Source of the DNA: Aphrocallistes beatrix
Taxonomy: Eukaryota; Porifera; Hexactinellida; Sceptrulophora; Aphrocallistidae
Assembly: GCA_963281255.1 (NCBI GenBank)
Contig: OY725502.1
Location: 1,240,001 to 1,304,000, forward strand
DNA: 64,000 bases
Direction of reading: 5' to 3'
Below, piece by piece: positions 1 to 13,800 of this stretch (its first letter is position 1; every line of letters starts with the position of its first letter). The notes under the pieces are model-generated. The model was not told where the DNA came from. It made no database searches and saw nothing but the letters and a program-made list of their open reading frames with translations. A program made the position numbers and the translations under genes.

Positions 1-3578
<3,578 letters not shown>

Positions 3579-4939
3579 TTTATTCAAGCTAGAGATGGAT
3601 GGAATGAAACTATATCAGGGATATTGCCACGAAGTTGGATTTAAATATGAATGGAGATGGTTCAGGTTCTCATTGTTGTGTGAAAGAGCATTGAATCGTG
3701 TGCGGATGTCATGAACCAGATAAAATACCAACAACTGGAACTAATTAGTTCTTGCAAATGACCCACTCCTTTCGCGGCCTCATGGCTGATGTAAGAATAG
3801 CATTGACTTACCAGTATTTGAGAATTATTGAATACATTTTCCCAGGTCAGATTAATAATATTGTTATTATTGTTATATATTTACCAATTCATCAGTTTGC
3901 TCATTTAAACTCCTAACAGAGCGCATACTTCCACAATACGTATGGTAATGACTTAATCTATAAAACAAAATGTAGGGACAAGTATGGCAATAAATTCGCA
4001 TGGTTAGAAGCAGTATTTTCACAGGATTGATTGATGGTGTCTCAACAAAAGGAAGCATAAGCAGAGTAGATTGATAAATGTCGATCAACGAACAAGCGAT
4101 ACAGCTGTAGGTTGTTAAGCTGAAGCAATTTAAAAGTGACAGATTCCTAATAAACATATTTCACAATATGGTGTAAACTAAATCAATGGGAAAGTTGGTG
4201 CCCATAATGTATACACTTATTGAAAGTAACAAAGAGAAATTGTTGAATCTTTTAAAAAATTAGTCCATAGGAAGGCCTTTTTTCTAGAAATTCTTATAAA
4301 TACTGGAACTTTGCTATATTCGCAAAACTTAAAATACGATTGAACTCATTAAAATATTAAAATCTCTAAATTAGTAGTTGTAATTAATTTGTGATAAGAA
4401 ATTGACACATCCTTGAGGTCGTTTCCAGGATGGACAAGGATGGAAGGGTAATGACAAATGAATATTTACACAAGCAGGCTACACATATATAATCGAATAT
4501 AGGCGCCATTATCTGCTCAGCGGCTAGCATGTGCGGGAATAACAATTTGTCTCAAAATGGAACAGAAATAACACTTCATAACATTATAGGTCTAGTTTTG
4601 TAATGTGGATGAGATACTTGAGCCATACCTACTCGAGACTCGAAATCGTAATTTAACGTTGTTATAGAAGTAAAGAGAAAACTATCAGCATGGGTCATGG
4701 AAATTATTTAAGACGCAATACTGCAGGATTCAATCGGTATAATTCTTTTTAAAAAAGTCGGCCACTATATTATGGTGTAGTAGGTGGACTAAAATGAAGG
4801 GGTTATTTACCTCTCTCCCTGTTTTGGCACCTGCCACAAGAATGCTATGAAAATAACAATTGAAATAGAAATAATTAGAATAAGTTAAACACCACACTCC
4901 TCACAAATTAGATAAAATCACACAATAAGAACATCCTCA
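3579..4939. other. Intergenic stretch, no gene recognised
   Basis: AT-rich sequence between the kinase start and MORN4. A minus-strand stretch near 4,810-4,850 has acceptor-like and donor-like ends and could be an untranslated exon, but there is no coding signal. Nothing else is supported. Confidence 0.4.
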
Positions 4940-5383
4940 TTATGAAGATTGTGATCTAGCAGTGGAAGCTGCTTGATTGGATTTCTTAATTGAGTCGGTT
5001 GCTTTACACCTTTTGATGCATTTGTTGTGGTCAAACTTCCCTTCATTCCTCGGTCTGCCACAGCTCCCATCAGTGAAAGTGACCTGTCCAAAGCCTGAGA
5101 CTCTACCCTCAATGAACTGACCCTCGTACTTCATCCCATCAGCTCTCAGGTACACTCCAAATCCATGGTATTTCCCCTTATTAAACTCTCCTTCATACTT
5201 GGTCCCATCAGGAAATGTCAAAACGCCGTGTCCATTGAAAAGTCCTTCAGCGAACTTACCAGTATATCGAGTACTATCTGCGAAACTGAGTTTCCCGAAT
5301 CCATGTCTCATCCCCTCTTCGTTCCAATCCCCTTTATACTCGTCTCCATCGTCATAACTCACTTCATGGTATCCAGCTGCCAT
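4940..5383 (-). CDS. MORN4: MORN repeat-containing protein 4 (retinophilin)
   Basis: A single-exon 147-residue protein, essentially the length of vertebrate MORN4 (about 146). Four MORN-type repeats lie in the first 100 residues, with the usual YxGxxxxGxxHGxG pattern seen in YKGDW..RHGFG, YTGKF..FNGHG, YEGEF..YHGFG and YEGQF..VSGFG. They are followed by the family's DGSxGxPRNEG segment and a basic tail. In animals MORN4 binds class III myosins in actin protrusions and photoreceptors and has been linked to axon degeneration; that role here is inferred from the family. The Met at 5383 gives the expected N-terminus. Confidence 0.9.
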   Translation of the reverse strand: MAAGYHEVSYDDGDEYKGDWNEEGMRHGFGKLSFADSTRYTGKFAEGLFNGHGVLTFPDGTKYEGEFNKGKYHGFGVYLRADGMKYEGQFIEGRVSGFGQVTFTDGSCGRPRNEGKFDHNKCIKRCKATDSIKKSNQAASTARSQSS

Positions 5384-6015
5384 TTTAAACTTTTCAGATA
5401 GAAGTTCTATACTTTTAAATAGTGAATAGTATATTGGTTATAAATACTAGAGTAAGATTGCAAAATCATCTAGTGCAGTGTGGTTTCAATTTCTTATGAT
5501 AGAAATGATAAAATCTAATTCGGCAATAAATTCTAGTGAAATAGAAGAAAATATACTTTGATCATATTTCTCGTCAAAAGAATGAGATTTAACTGTTAGC
5601 AATTATCAACTTTCTCCCAGTTCTCCAGATCATAGTCGAAAAAGTTGAAATAAGATGAGGGTATATTGTGGCATACGATGGTATATATAGTTCCTGTCTA
5701 TAACTACAATTCTGAAATTTAAAATGAATGTTTTCCTCCTCACAGTAGTATAGTTTGTGATTTCAATCCTAGTGGACGAATTCTTAATCATTCACCAGTA
5801 GGTGGGATATATGTAGATTCGAAAGGCTTGTTTATTCCCATCGGCCCAGCTTTCACAGAATCCTCAAGTTCTGTGATCAACTAATTATGATAACTACATG
5901 GACCAAATATTTCGTGACATTCATAAGCCAGAACGTTAAGAAAATTAAATGGATGATTTGATGAACCGTTTCACCATAACAAAAGTTTTCTAAACATATT
6001 AATAAATGACATAAG
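5384..6015. other. Intergenic stretch, nothing recognised
   Basis: AT-rich sequence without coding signal or obvious repeat; it should hold the MORN4 promoter. Confidence 0.4.
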
Positions 6016-6510
6016 CTATTTCGGTAGATTGAGTGCCTTCGCTATTTCCAGCCCGGGGTTCGGGAGATTAAACTTCAGCAACCCAAGCATCCGAGCCAGG
6101 AAAATTTCCTGTCTTAATCTTTTCTGCTGGTACCTACAGACGCCAGTTAAACCCTCATGGATCAACTCATTCGTGACGGGGCATATGAAGTTCTCTATAA
6201 ACTCGATGTCCTTATAGGTAAAGGAGCTGTTGTTATCGCACACAGCACATTGTCTCTTCTTCTTTTTGCTGCCCTCACTGGTATAGCAATTTCTAGCCGT
6301 GCGCTTAGGGGCTATCTGACCAAGAAAACGCCTCTTATACTTAAGATCTGCCCAGATGGGCGGTTTCTCGAAGTTCGACATCGTGTAGGGAGCCAAATAG
6401 TTTCCGTGGTCAATCCCATGGGTTCTGTTGCGGCGGCTCATTAGGCGTCTCTGTGGGAAGAAGATGGAGGCTCTCAGTAGGAAAGATAGGTTAATCGACG
6501 AGGAGATCAT
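6016..6510 (-). CDS. Mitochondrial small-subunit ribosomal protein, S18 family (mS40/MRPS18B-like)
   Basis: Single exon, 164 residues. The first 35 residues are rich in Ser, Leu and Arg without acids, as in a mitochondrial presequence. The core has CAVC, then YKDIEFIENFICP, then a TGVC segment followed by a basic QQKRLRQEI helix and a LGLLKF end. This is the S18 arrangement of paired cysteines and rRNA-contacting helix. The ICP..HEGLTGVC wording is closer to the MRPS18B/mS40 paralogue than to MRPS18A or C, but that subgrouping is from memory and only moderately sure. A second Met at residue 24 (MSRRN) is an alternative start. The protein would sit in the small subunit of the mitoribosome. Confidence 0.82.
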   Translation of the reverse strand: MISSSINLSFLLRASIFFPQRRLMSRRNRTHGIDHGNYLAPYTMSNFEKPPIWADLKYKRRFLGQIAPKRTARNCYTSEGSKKKKRQCAVCDNNSSFTYKDIEFIENFICPVTNELIHEGLTGVCRYQQKRLRQEIFLARMLGLLKFNLPNPGLEIAKALNLPK

Positions 6511-6994
6511 AATAGCAATTCTATGTACACCCGGCTAAAATAACACAATGGATTATTTGTGTAAGTGTCAGTGGTGAGGAGAAAGTTCAAATTAGCTTCG
6601 TTATAACTCTTATCATATCTGCATGCATCATATACATAGAAACTAGACAAATACTAAATACAATATTCTCTATAATTGCAAAGTTCCTCGAAATTGTGAA
6701 GGATAAAGTCCAAATGCAAAGTTACAAACGAATTGTTAAGGGTTGTGACTACGTATATATACGTACGCAATTCTGGTTTCGGTCATTAGTACATTGACTT
6801 AATTAAGGCCCTACACATATAAACTCATATATGACTACCTGTGTCATATATCTATCAATAAATTACCTAACCTTAAAAGGGATTTCATTAAAACGTGTAG
6901 TATTATGTAAAGTTCTTAGATATTGTTGCTTTCTGTAGTCAAGAGATTCAAATTAGAATCCAACGAATTTAAGTGCAAACTTTTCAACATTAAT
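6511..6994. other. Intergenic stretch, nothing recognised
   Basis: AT-rich spacer between the S18-like gene and MRM2, with no coding or structural signal that I can support. Confidence 0.35.
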
Positions 6995-7672
6995 CTAATC
7001 AATCTTTTTCATCAACTTTTTAAATCCTCTACCTACGATATACAACTCTCTCGAGCCTCTCTTCGTTGCTTTAGGAATGAAAGTTTTAATATTCTCAAAC
7101 TGATCAGAGATTGATTGTTGAAACTTTTCTGCAGGATTTCCGTGCCACACTTTACATAGAAAAGTCCCTCCATCTTTTAACAAGTCGCGAGCAATCGAAT
7201 TCGCAACCTTGCACAGTTCAACTATCCCGTGTTCATCAATATCTCTAATACCAGTGGGACTGGGCGCCATGTCACTCATGATAACGTGTGCACCTGCAGG
7301 CATCAGTGAATCAATCTCACTGTGTGTACTCCCCAATCTTATGTCACGTCCCCCCAGCACTGTTACGTTAGGTATTGGCTCGATTGACTGGATATCAACT
7401 GCAACTAATTTATGCGAGACACTCTTATTGCAACCTCGGAACATAAATTTCGCAGCTATCTGTGACCAAGATCCGGGACTAGCCCCTAGATCCAACACAG
7501 ACAGGCCTGGTTTGAATAGTTTAAACTGTTGATGCAGTTCAAGAAGTTTGTATGCACTTCTGCACCTGTATCCCTCTTTGTGTGCCAACTTAACATAGGC
7601 GTCCTCTAAATGCTCTTTAGCCCACCGACTCTTGTAGACAGTGTGGAAAGAGCGATGAAATGGTCTAATCAT
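6995..7672 (-). CDS. MRM2: Mitochondrial rRNA 2'-O-methyltransferase (FtsJ/RrmJ family)
   Basis: Single exon, 225 residues, close to the usual MRM2 length. The SAM-binding motif LDLGASPGSWSQ is present. The K-D-K-E catalytic tetrad of the RrmJ/FtsJ family is visible as the Lys of RSAYKLLE, the Asp of MSDMAPSPTG, the Lys of LCKVW and the Glu of GSRELYIV. The family methylates the 2'-OH of a uridine in the large-subunit rRNA A-loop. The short basic N-terminus (MIRPFHRSFHTVYKSRW) fits mitochondrial import, which argues for MRM2 over nucleolar FTSJ3 or cytosolic FTSJ1. It lies next to another mitoribosome gene on the same strand, but no operon is implied. Confidence 0.92.
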   Translation of the reverse strand: MIRPFHRSFHTVYKSRWAKEHLEDAYVKLAHKEGYRCRSAYKLLELHQQFKLFKPGLSVLDLGASPGSWSQIAAKFMFRGCNKSVSHKLVAVDIQSIEPIPNVTVLGGRDIRLGSTHSEIDSLMPAGAHVIMSDMAPSPTGIRDIDEHGIVELCKVANSIARDLLKDGGTFLCKVWHGNPAEKFQQSISDQFENIKTFIPKATKRGSRELYIVGRGFKKLMKKID

Positions 7673-8088
7673 CTATAAATATTTAGAAGAGTGGACATAT
7701 AAGACATCCGTCATACAGCATAGGCGCAACTAGGTTCTGATCACTGGGTGGGCGCTATACTTCTGTAGAACAATTCTGGGCGGGAACGTGTCCACTTTAA
7801 ATGCCCCTAGTTGTGCCTATGATATGATACGGAGTAAGATACAGTCTAATTGCTTGACATATGATTTAAAAAGTTGGTGGAAGAATGTAAAAATGACAAA
7901 GTCAGGCTAGTATACTGTTATATCCCACTACTAATAGTACCCATTAAGTTAGGACAGTTTAATAGATAAGTTTTAATAGCTTGAAAATCAGGGTAATACA
8001 AATAGACTCAGAAGGATTTATTGACTATTACTACCATGCAAACCTAATTCACTCTACAAGGCAAGAAATGTGAGAAGAGTGGAGGTTC
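7673..8088. other. Spacer between MRM2 and HSP70
   Basis: Contains the MRM2 upstream region and the HSP70 3' region. Two short blocks (near 7,722-7,745 and 7,799-7,822) are roughly inverted copies around a TAGGCGCAACTAGG-type motif, perhaps the ends of a small MITE. No gene is seen. Confidence 0.35.
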
Positions 8089-9966
8089 CTAGTCCACTTC
8101 ATCGATAGTACTCTCCCCATTAGGTGTACCGCCGGACTGGTGCAGTTTCATCATGACAGGTTGGCACACCTTCTCTAGCTCCTTCTGTTGGAATTCCAAC
8201 TCATCCTTGGTAGCAGATTGGTTGGAGTCGAGCCAGGTAAGAGTACCCCTCACTTTGTCCAGGACTCTGTTCTTTTCCGCCTCTGTCAGCTTCCCATTCA
8301 CCTTCTCGTCCTCGATCGAGCTCTTGGCTTGGAAGGCGTAGCTCTCCAAAGCGTTTTTAGTCTGAATGCGCTCTCTGTGTGCTTCATCTTCAGCTCTGAA
8401 CCTATCAGCTTCATTCACCATTCGCTGAATCTCGCTCTCAGAGAGTCGGTCCTTTCCATTCTTGATCGTGATCTTCTCCGTCTTGTTCGTACTCTTGTCC
8501 ACTGCGCTCACGTTCATGATTCCGTTCGCGTCCAGGTCAAAGTTCACTTCAATCTGTGGCACACCTCTGGGTGCAGGTGGAATCCCGGTGAGCTCAAACT
8601 TGCCCAACAGGTTGTTGTCCTTGGTCATAGCTCGCTCCCCCTCGAACACTTGGATGGTGACGGCTGTCTGGTTGTCCGCATACGTGGTGAATGTGTTGTG
8701 CTGGCTGATGGGGATGGCGGAGTTACGCTTGATAAGGTCGGTCATGACGCCACCGGCCGTCTCGATACCGAGTGAGAGGGGAGTCACGTCGATGAGGAGG
8801 AGGTCACGCACCGTCTCGGACTTGTCTCCCTTCAGGATGGCCGCTTGTACGGCAGCCCCGTAGGCTACCGCCTCGTCGGGATTGATACTGCGGTTCAGTT
8901 CTTTCCCGTTGAAGAAGTCCTGGAGCAGCTTCTGGATCTTAGGAATGCGAGTGGAGCCCCCTACCAGTACGACTTCGTGGATCTCTCCTTTGCCTAGCCC
9001 GGCGTCCCTGAGTGCCTTCTCGACCGGCGCCAGCGTCCCTCTGAACAGGTCCTGATTCAGCTCCTCGAAGCGTGCGCGGGTGATGCTGGTGTAGAAGTCA
9101 CTGCCTTGGAAGAGAGAGTCGATCTCGATGTTGGCCTGAGCGCTGTGAGAAAGAGTCCGCTTGGAACGTTCGCAAGCCGTACGAAGGCGACGCAGGGCGC
9201 GCTTGTTCGTGGAGAGATCTTTGTTGTGTTTGCGTTTGAATTCCTGAACGAAATGGTCCACCATCCGATTGTCGAAGTCTTCTCCTCCCAAGTGAGTGTC
9301 GCCGGCTGTGCTTTTCACTTGGAAGAGCCCATCCTCGATTGCCAGCACTGAGACATCAAAAGTTCCACCCCCCAGGTCGAAGATGAGTACATTTCTCTCA
9401 TGCCCGTCCCTCTTCTTGTCCAGGCCGTAGGCGATAGCTGCGGCGGTGGGTTCATTCACGATCCTCAACACGTTCAGTCCGGAAATGATGCCCGCGTCCT
9501 TCGTAGCTTGTCGCTGCGCATCGTTGAAGTAGGCGGGAACTGTGACAACTGCGTCCGAGACGGTCTGGCCGAGGTAGGCCTCAGCGGTCTCTTTCATCTT
9601 CAGCAGGACCATGCTGGAGATCTCCTCTGCGTAGAAGCTCTTCTTCTCGCATTTGTACTCCACCTGGATCTTGGGCCGACCCCCGTCGTTGGTAACGGTG
9701 AAGGGCCAGTGTTTCATGTCGGACTGTACCAAAGGGTCTTCGTAGCGACGTCCGATCAGGCGCTTTGCGTCGAAAACAGTGTTAGAAGGATTCAAAGCGA
9801 CCTGATTCTTCGCTGCGTCTCCAATCAGCCGCTCTGTCTCGCTGAATGCTACGTAGCTGGGAGTTGTGCGGTTTCCTTGGTCGTTGGCGATTATTTCCAC
9901 TTTTCCATGCTGGAATACGCCCACACACGAGTATGTGGTACCGAGATCAATACCGATAGCTGTCAT
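8089..9966 (-). CDS. Cytosolic heat shock protein 70, heat-inducible type
   Basis: Intronless ATP-dependent chaperone of about 625 residues. It shows all three HSP70 signatures: [15 protein letters not shown] at the N-terminus, [12 protein letters not shown], and the [13 protein letters not shown] segment, plus [15 protein letters not shown]. The C-terminus ends in DEVD, the EEVD-type tail that binds TPR co-chaperones, marking it as cytosolic/nuclear and not BiP or mitochondrial. The open frame extends 30 codons further upstream to 10,056, but that Met lies upstream of the TATA box at about 10,035, and homology starts at MTAIGIDLG, so I place the start at 9,966. Lack of introns and a strong heat-shock element upstream fit an inducible gene. 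Confidence 0.96.
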   Translation of the reverse strand: MTAIGIDLGTTYSCVGVFQHGKVEIIANDQGNRTTPSYVAFSETERLIGDAAKNQVALNPSNTVFDAKRLIGRRYEDPLVQSDMKHWPFTVTNDGGRPKIQVEYKCEKKSFYAEEISSMVLLKMKETAEAYLGQTVSDAVVTVPAYFNDAQRQATKDAGIISGLNVLRIVNEPTAAAIAYGLDKKRDGHERNVLIFDLGGGTFDVSVLAIEDGLFQVKSTAGDTHLGGEDFDNRMVDHFVQEFKRKHNKDLSTNKRALRRLRTACERSKRTLSHSAQANIEIDSLFQGSDFYTSITRARFEELNQDLFRGTLAPVEKALRDAGLGKGEIHEVVLVGGSTRIPKIQKLLQDFFNGKELNRSINPDEAVAYGAAVQAAILKGDKSETVRDLLLIDVTPLSLGIETAGGVMTDLIKRNSAIPISQHNTFTTYADNQTAVTIQVFEGERAMTKDNNLLGKFELTGIPPAPRGVPQIEVNFDLDANGIMNVSAVDKSTNKTEKITIKNGKDRLSESEIQRMVNEADRFRAEDEAHRERIQTKNALESYAFQAKSSIEDEKVNGKLTEAEKNRVLDKVRGTLTWLDSNQSATKDELEFQQKELEKVCQPVMMKLHQSGGTPNGESTIDEVD

Positions 9967-10034
9967 GCTTGCAGATTCTGAAACTGTCAATTTGAAGTTT
10001 TCGTTTATTTGATAATTGCTGGAAATTCGCAGCA

Positions 10035-10042
10035 ATATATAC
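10035..10042 (-). promoter_or_regulatory. TATA box of HSP70
   Basis: TATATATT on the minus strand, about 70 bp upstream of the HSP70 start codon and about 140 bp downstream of the main heat-shock element. This implies a short 5' leader. Confidence 0.65.
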
Positions 10043-10179
10043 CACACGAGGGCCACTCTTCCTGATCATTCTAGAACAATCGTATGTGAGTGGATCTGGT
10101 GTCAGAGTCGAGAAAGTTCTCTCTATTTGTAGAATAATCTTGTACTAGAGCTGTATTCTATTCATCTGTATTGGATAAG

Positions 10180-10202
10180 TTCTAGAATATTCTGGAATAT
10201 TC
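10180..10202 (-). promoter_or_regulatory. Heat-shock element array, five alternating units
   Basis: Five consecutive inverted units TTC-nn-GAA-nn-TTC-nn-GAA-nn-TTC with perfect 5-bp spacing, the consensus binding site for HSF1 trimers. Extra half-pairs lie nearer the gene: GAAagTTC at 10,112-10,119 and TTCtaGAA at 10,069-10,076. The position upstream of an intronless HSP70 makes the assignment strong. Confidence 0.9.
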
Positions 10203-10819
10203 CTTTCTATATATTGTCTTATCGTATGTTAGACTAATTGATCCATCAATGAACCTTAGATAGTATTGTAGTAGATACAGCATAGTGTTACATCTAGATC
10301 TAGCAGTAATGAAAAGAAAGTATTTTAGTTTCCATTTGACATAGCGAAATAACCAAACAAAGTTTGAAAATACGTAACTATTTTGTTACATATCACTTTC
10401 CTTTTTAAAATAATAATCCCTATCATCCTTAGGTGTGCATAGAATACCTCAAATTGCTCAAAAAAGGAATTCGGTAGTAAGTACCTTCAAGAACAGGCGG
10501 TGTGATACTACGCATGCATGCTCGAATAGTCAATGATAATTGGGATGTCGTAGTGAATTGAACGAATATCAAAACCCCAAAAAATATACAATCGACTATG
10601 AGGATGGATTGACAGAGAACATAGCTAAACTTTGAGGGGAAATAGTTGCTCAAAAGTATTTATTACAATTTTCTAAGTGTGAGTTTTAAAAAATAATGTA
10701 TAAAATAATTTAGCATCACGCCTGGGATCTTCGACAAATATATAACTTGAATCTAGTCACAGACATATGTGATAGAACTCTAAATACAAGTATCTGTACA
10801 ATAATCATAGTGTTTGCGG

Positions 10820-13800
10820 TTAATCAGTTTGTACAGGTCTGGCGTCCGTCTCATCTCTACTTATGAGGATCTTGAGAAATGGCGCCACGTTACAGCCCAT
10901 TTCGGAACTGGCTTGGTCGCTGGAATGAAATTTAGACAGCTGATTGAACATCTGTAGGTGCTCCCCCACACTACACAGAAAGAGAGTGGGATTGAATGAG
11001 ATTTTACAATTATTTTAAAATATGATTGGGAACTGTTTAATAATATACTCGCGAGAATAACAGTGAATGTCTATTGCTGAATTCCAACAATGTTATGCTT
11101 CACTAGGATGCTAATTTTCTTCTTCAGCTCTGGCGACGCAACTCTAAAAGTGTCTTGAGCCCTCTCGGGATTATCCCGCATATCCATAATCATTCTCCGG
11201 ATTCTCTCGTCTCGCATTACCTCCTTCACTTCATCTCTATTCAGAATCTCCTGCATCTTCTTGTCCTCCTCATCGAGTTGGTCTGCCCCTTCCACGTCTC
11301 CCACGTATCCACCTTCCCCAGCCAGACCGGTGAAGTGATGCCCCAGCAGGGAGCACATCTCTTGCAAGAACACTCGGAACTCAGGAGCGTCTCCGAACTC
11401 ACGAATCGCTTGTTTGGGGTTCTGAGTGAAGCGAGTCAGCACTTGGGAGAAGTCTGGGTGTTCGAATGCCTGCGCGAGTAGAGGGTTTCCCTGCACCTTA
11501 TCGAGCAGCTCATCTGTCACCCAGTTCTCCGGCAGCAGTGCTGTAGGCGCAGACTCCTGGACCGACTCATCGACTGATTTCTTCATCTCGCTCAGTTGGA
11601 AAGAAGCGCCTTGCTTAGAAGGGTCGCTCGTGATGACAGGATCATCGCGAGACTTGCTAGCTCCGACTTCAGAAGTAGACTCGGGTGCTTTCTTCATAAG
11701 AAACCCCTTCTTCAATCCTCCAAATGTTGTCTTCTTAGGCGTTTCCTCTTTCAAAACTTGAGGAATAGTACCAGCATCAGGTGCTACAGGTGGAGTCGTT
11801 TTTCGGTTGAGGTGCGCCAACTTATCCAGGACTGAGGAAAAGTCTTCCAGTGGAGGGAGATCATCTGGCTCTGCCATTGTATATTGACAATTTCAGATAA
11901 AGTCATTGCCATACAGTGACAGCACGGAAGAAATAAAGATCTGATGCGTAAGGGTGTATTAGAAAGATTCATAAAAACCGATTCTTTTGAAAATTTGGAT
12001 CTTAAGAATAGTGTTTATATATAATAGTCTAGTGCAGGGCTGTCCAACTATATTTACTTCGGGCCGCAACTGCTTCATACCATTTAGTGGCGGGCCGCAA
12101 TACAGGGGCGTGCACTCGGGATGGGTATGGATAGAGGCATTTTGGACGCAACGTGGGCCGCACAAAGCAAGGCCGCGGGCCGCCTGTTGGACAGCGCTGG
12201 TCTAGTGCGATAGGATGGAATTATGAAAAACATGTTTTGTGTTGCAGTATTACCTGAATTTGTCAGTTTTCAATCTGTGTAGCTCTTGCGAATAATTCGT
12301 CAGAACTCTGGCCTGGAGGAGAACATCTCGAATGAACTTACTTAAGTTATTTGTGAACTACGTAACCCATGCACTCACCTGATTCATCAAATATGCCAGG
12401 GTGGTGAAGAGGTAGTAGTGGAGGTAATCCTAGGAGAAAGCAGATTGGGTATAAAGGAGTTAATTTCACAAAATAGTTAGTTCATTTTGCATCTGCAAAA
12501 TGTCCAACTTGTTTGTAACTTAGGAAGTTACGCACATTCTGCGTGTACTGCTGCAGAACAGCTAAGGCAGCTTTCCACTCAGAGACAGCAGCTAGGACCA
12601 TGATACACTTGTAGCCAGAATTCACCGTTTTACTATGAAAGAGATACGCACATAAAGCTTGTAGGAATGGAATGAATAGCAAATATTATAATTTAATTGC
12701 CTGTGGGTTAGCACTTTGTAGTAGGTGATAGCTCTCTGTGTGGTGAGCTCCTGCGTACAGCTGAGCAGGTTGGACATGTTAGGAAGACTGTCCAGAACTC
12801 GCTGGTACAGCTGGGTGTGGCTGCTCTTACGGACGAAGGCAGGTTCCTTTGAATAGTCTACATCCAGTAGATGCTGGCATTGAGTGATGAATGGAATCTG
12901 AGGATAGAAATAATAAAATAAATCATTTACACATTCCTAAGATACAACACAGATTACTACAATCTTAAATGAGACATTTTAGAACATAACACATTGGTCA
13001 GCTTACGAGATAGTCAGGATCACATTTGAACACCAATCTGCATATTGTTTCGAACAGAGATGGTAATATTTCACTATCCTAAAATAGCTCAAGTAAAATT
13101 ACGAATAAATATTGAATCTCAAATGAATCCCACCACCATAGCATCATTCGTGCTGCATTTAATAATCTCTCACTGAAATTATACTTATGAGTATAACAGT
13201 CGCATTAAAGCTTCTTCACACTCATAGTAAGCGTCAGAACTCTCGACTTCTTATTGAATTGCGCCCCTGCCTCTTCAGGAATGACGTAATAGGGCAGACA
13301 CAGATCCAAATGGTATCTGTTAGGCTGAGCAGTTAGCACTATCTTATCTTCGCCTACACTCAGCTGCATGTGCTTGCTGCTCTTGACGAGGGGGAGCTTC
13401 GTCTCCATTACGATGTGATCAGGATGCCCTTTTGGGGGGTCCTTAGTCAGAGTGTACTCAGGCTCAGGTGCGGCCACCTGTGCCGGCTCATTTGAGAGAG
13501 TCGGCTCTTCAGTGATGAGAGGTGAGTACGAGTTTCCACTCTCACTCTCTTCCATCTCAATCCTCGGTTTGCTGTGAATTCGAATCCTGTGCTCGGCGGG
13601 TGTTCCCATATACTTGATATGCTGCATGCGGCGCATCTCTCTATTCAGATCCACCTCGTATTTGGCTTCTACTCCCTCTACAATCAGCAGCAGCAGGAAC
13701 TCCATCATGACGTCTCGTGTCTGCGCCTCTGTGTGGAGAGAGGGGTGCACGACGATGTCGTACACGGTACAGGCGTTCTGAGCGCGGTCTAGCTCGGTCC

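Noticed and set aside
8188-8775. Plus-strand genes opposite HSP70
   Set aside because: Shadow frames of a GC-richer coding region; no domain or codon-use support.
9967-10056. 30-residue N-terminal extension of HSP70
   Set aside because: The upstream Met lies before the TATA box, and HSP70 homology begins at the Met at 9,966.
11071-11877. PEX19 peroxisomal import receptor
   Set aside because: Acidic start and size looked similar, but the PEX19 helical core and C-terminal CaaX box are missing and the NP/DP-rich blocks fit STI1-like repeats better.
12312-12336. Upstream acceptor at 12,337 for HPS6 exon 18
   Set aside because: It lacks a pyrimidine tract; the TTCTCCTCCAG acceptor at 12,313 keeps frame and is stronger.
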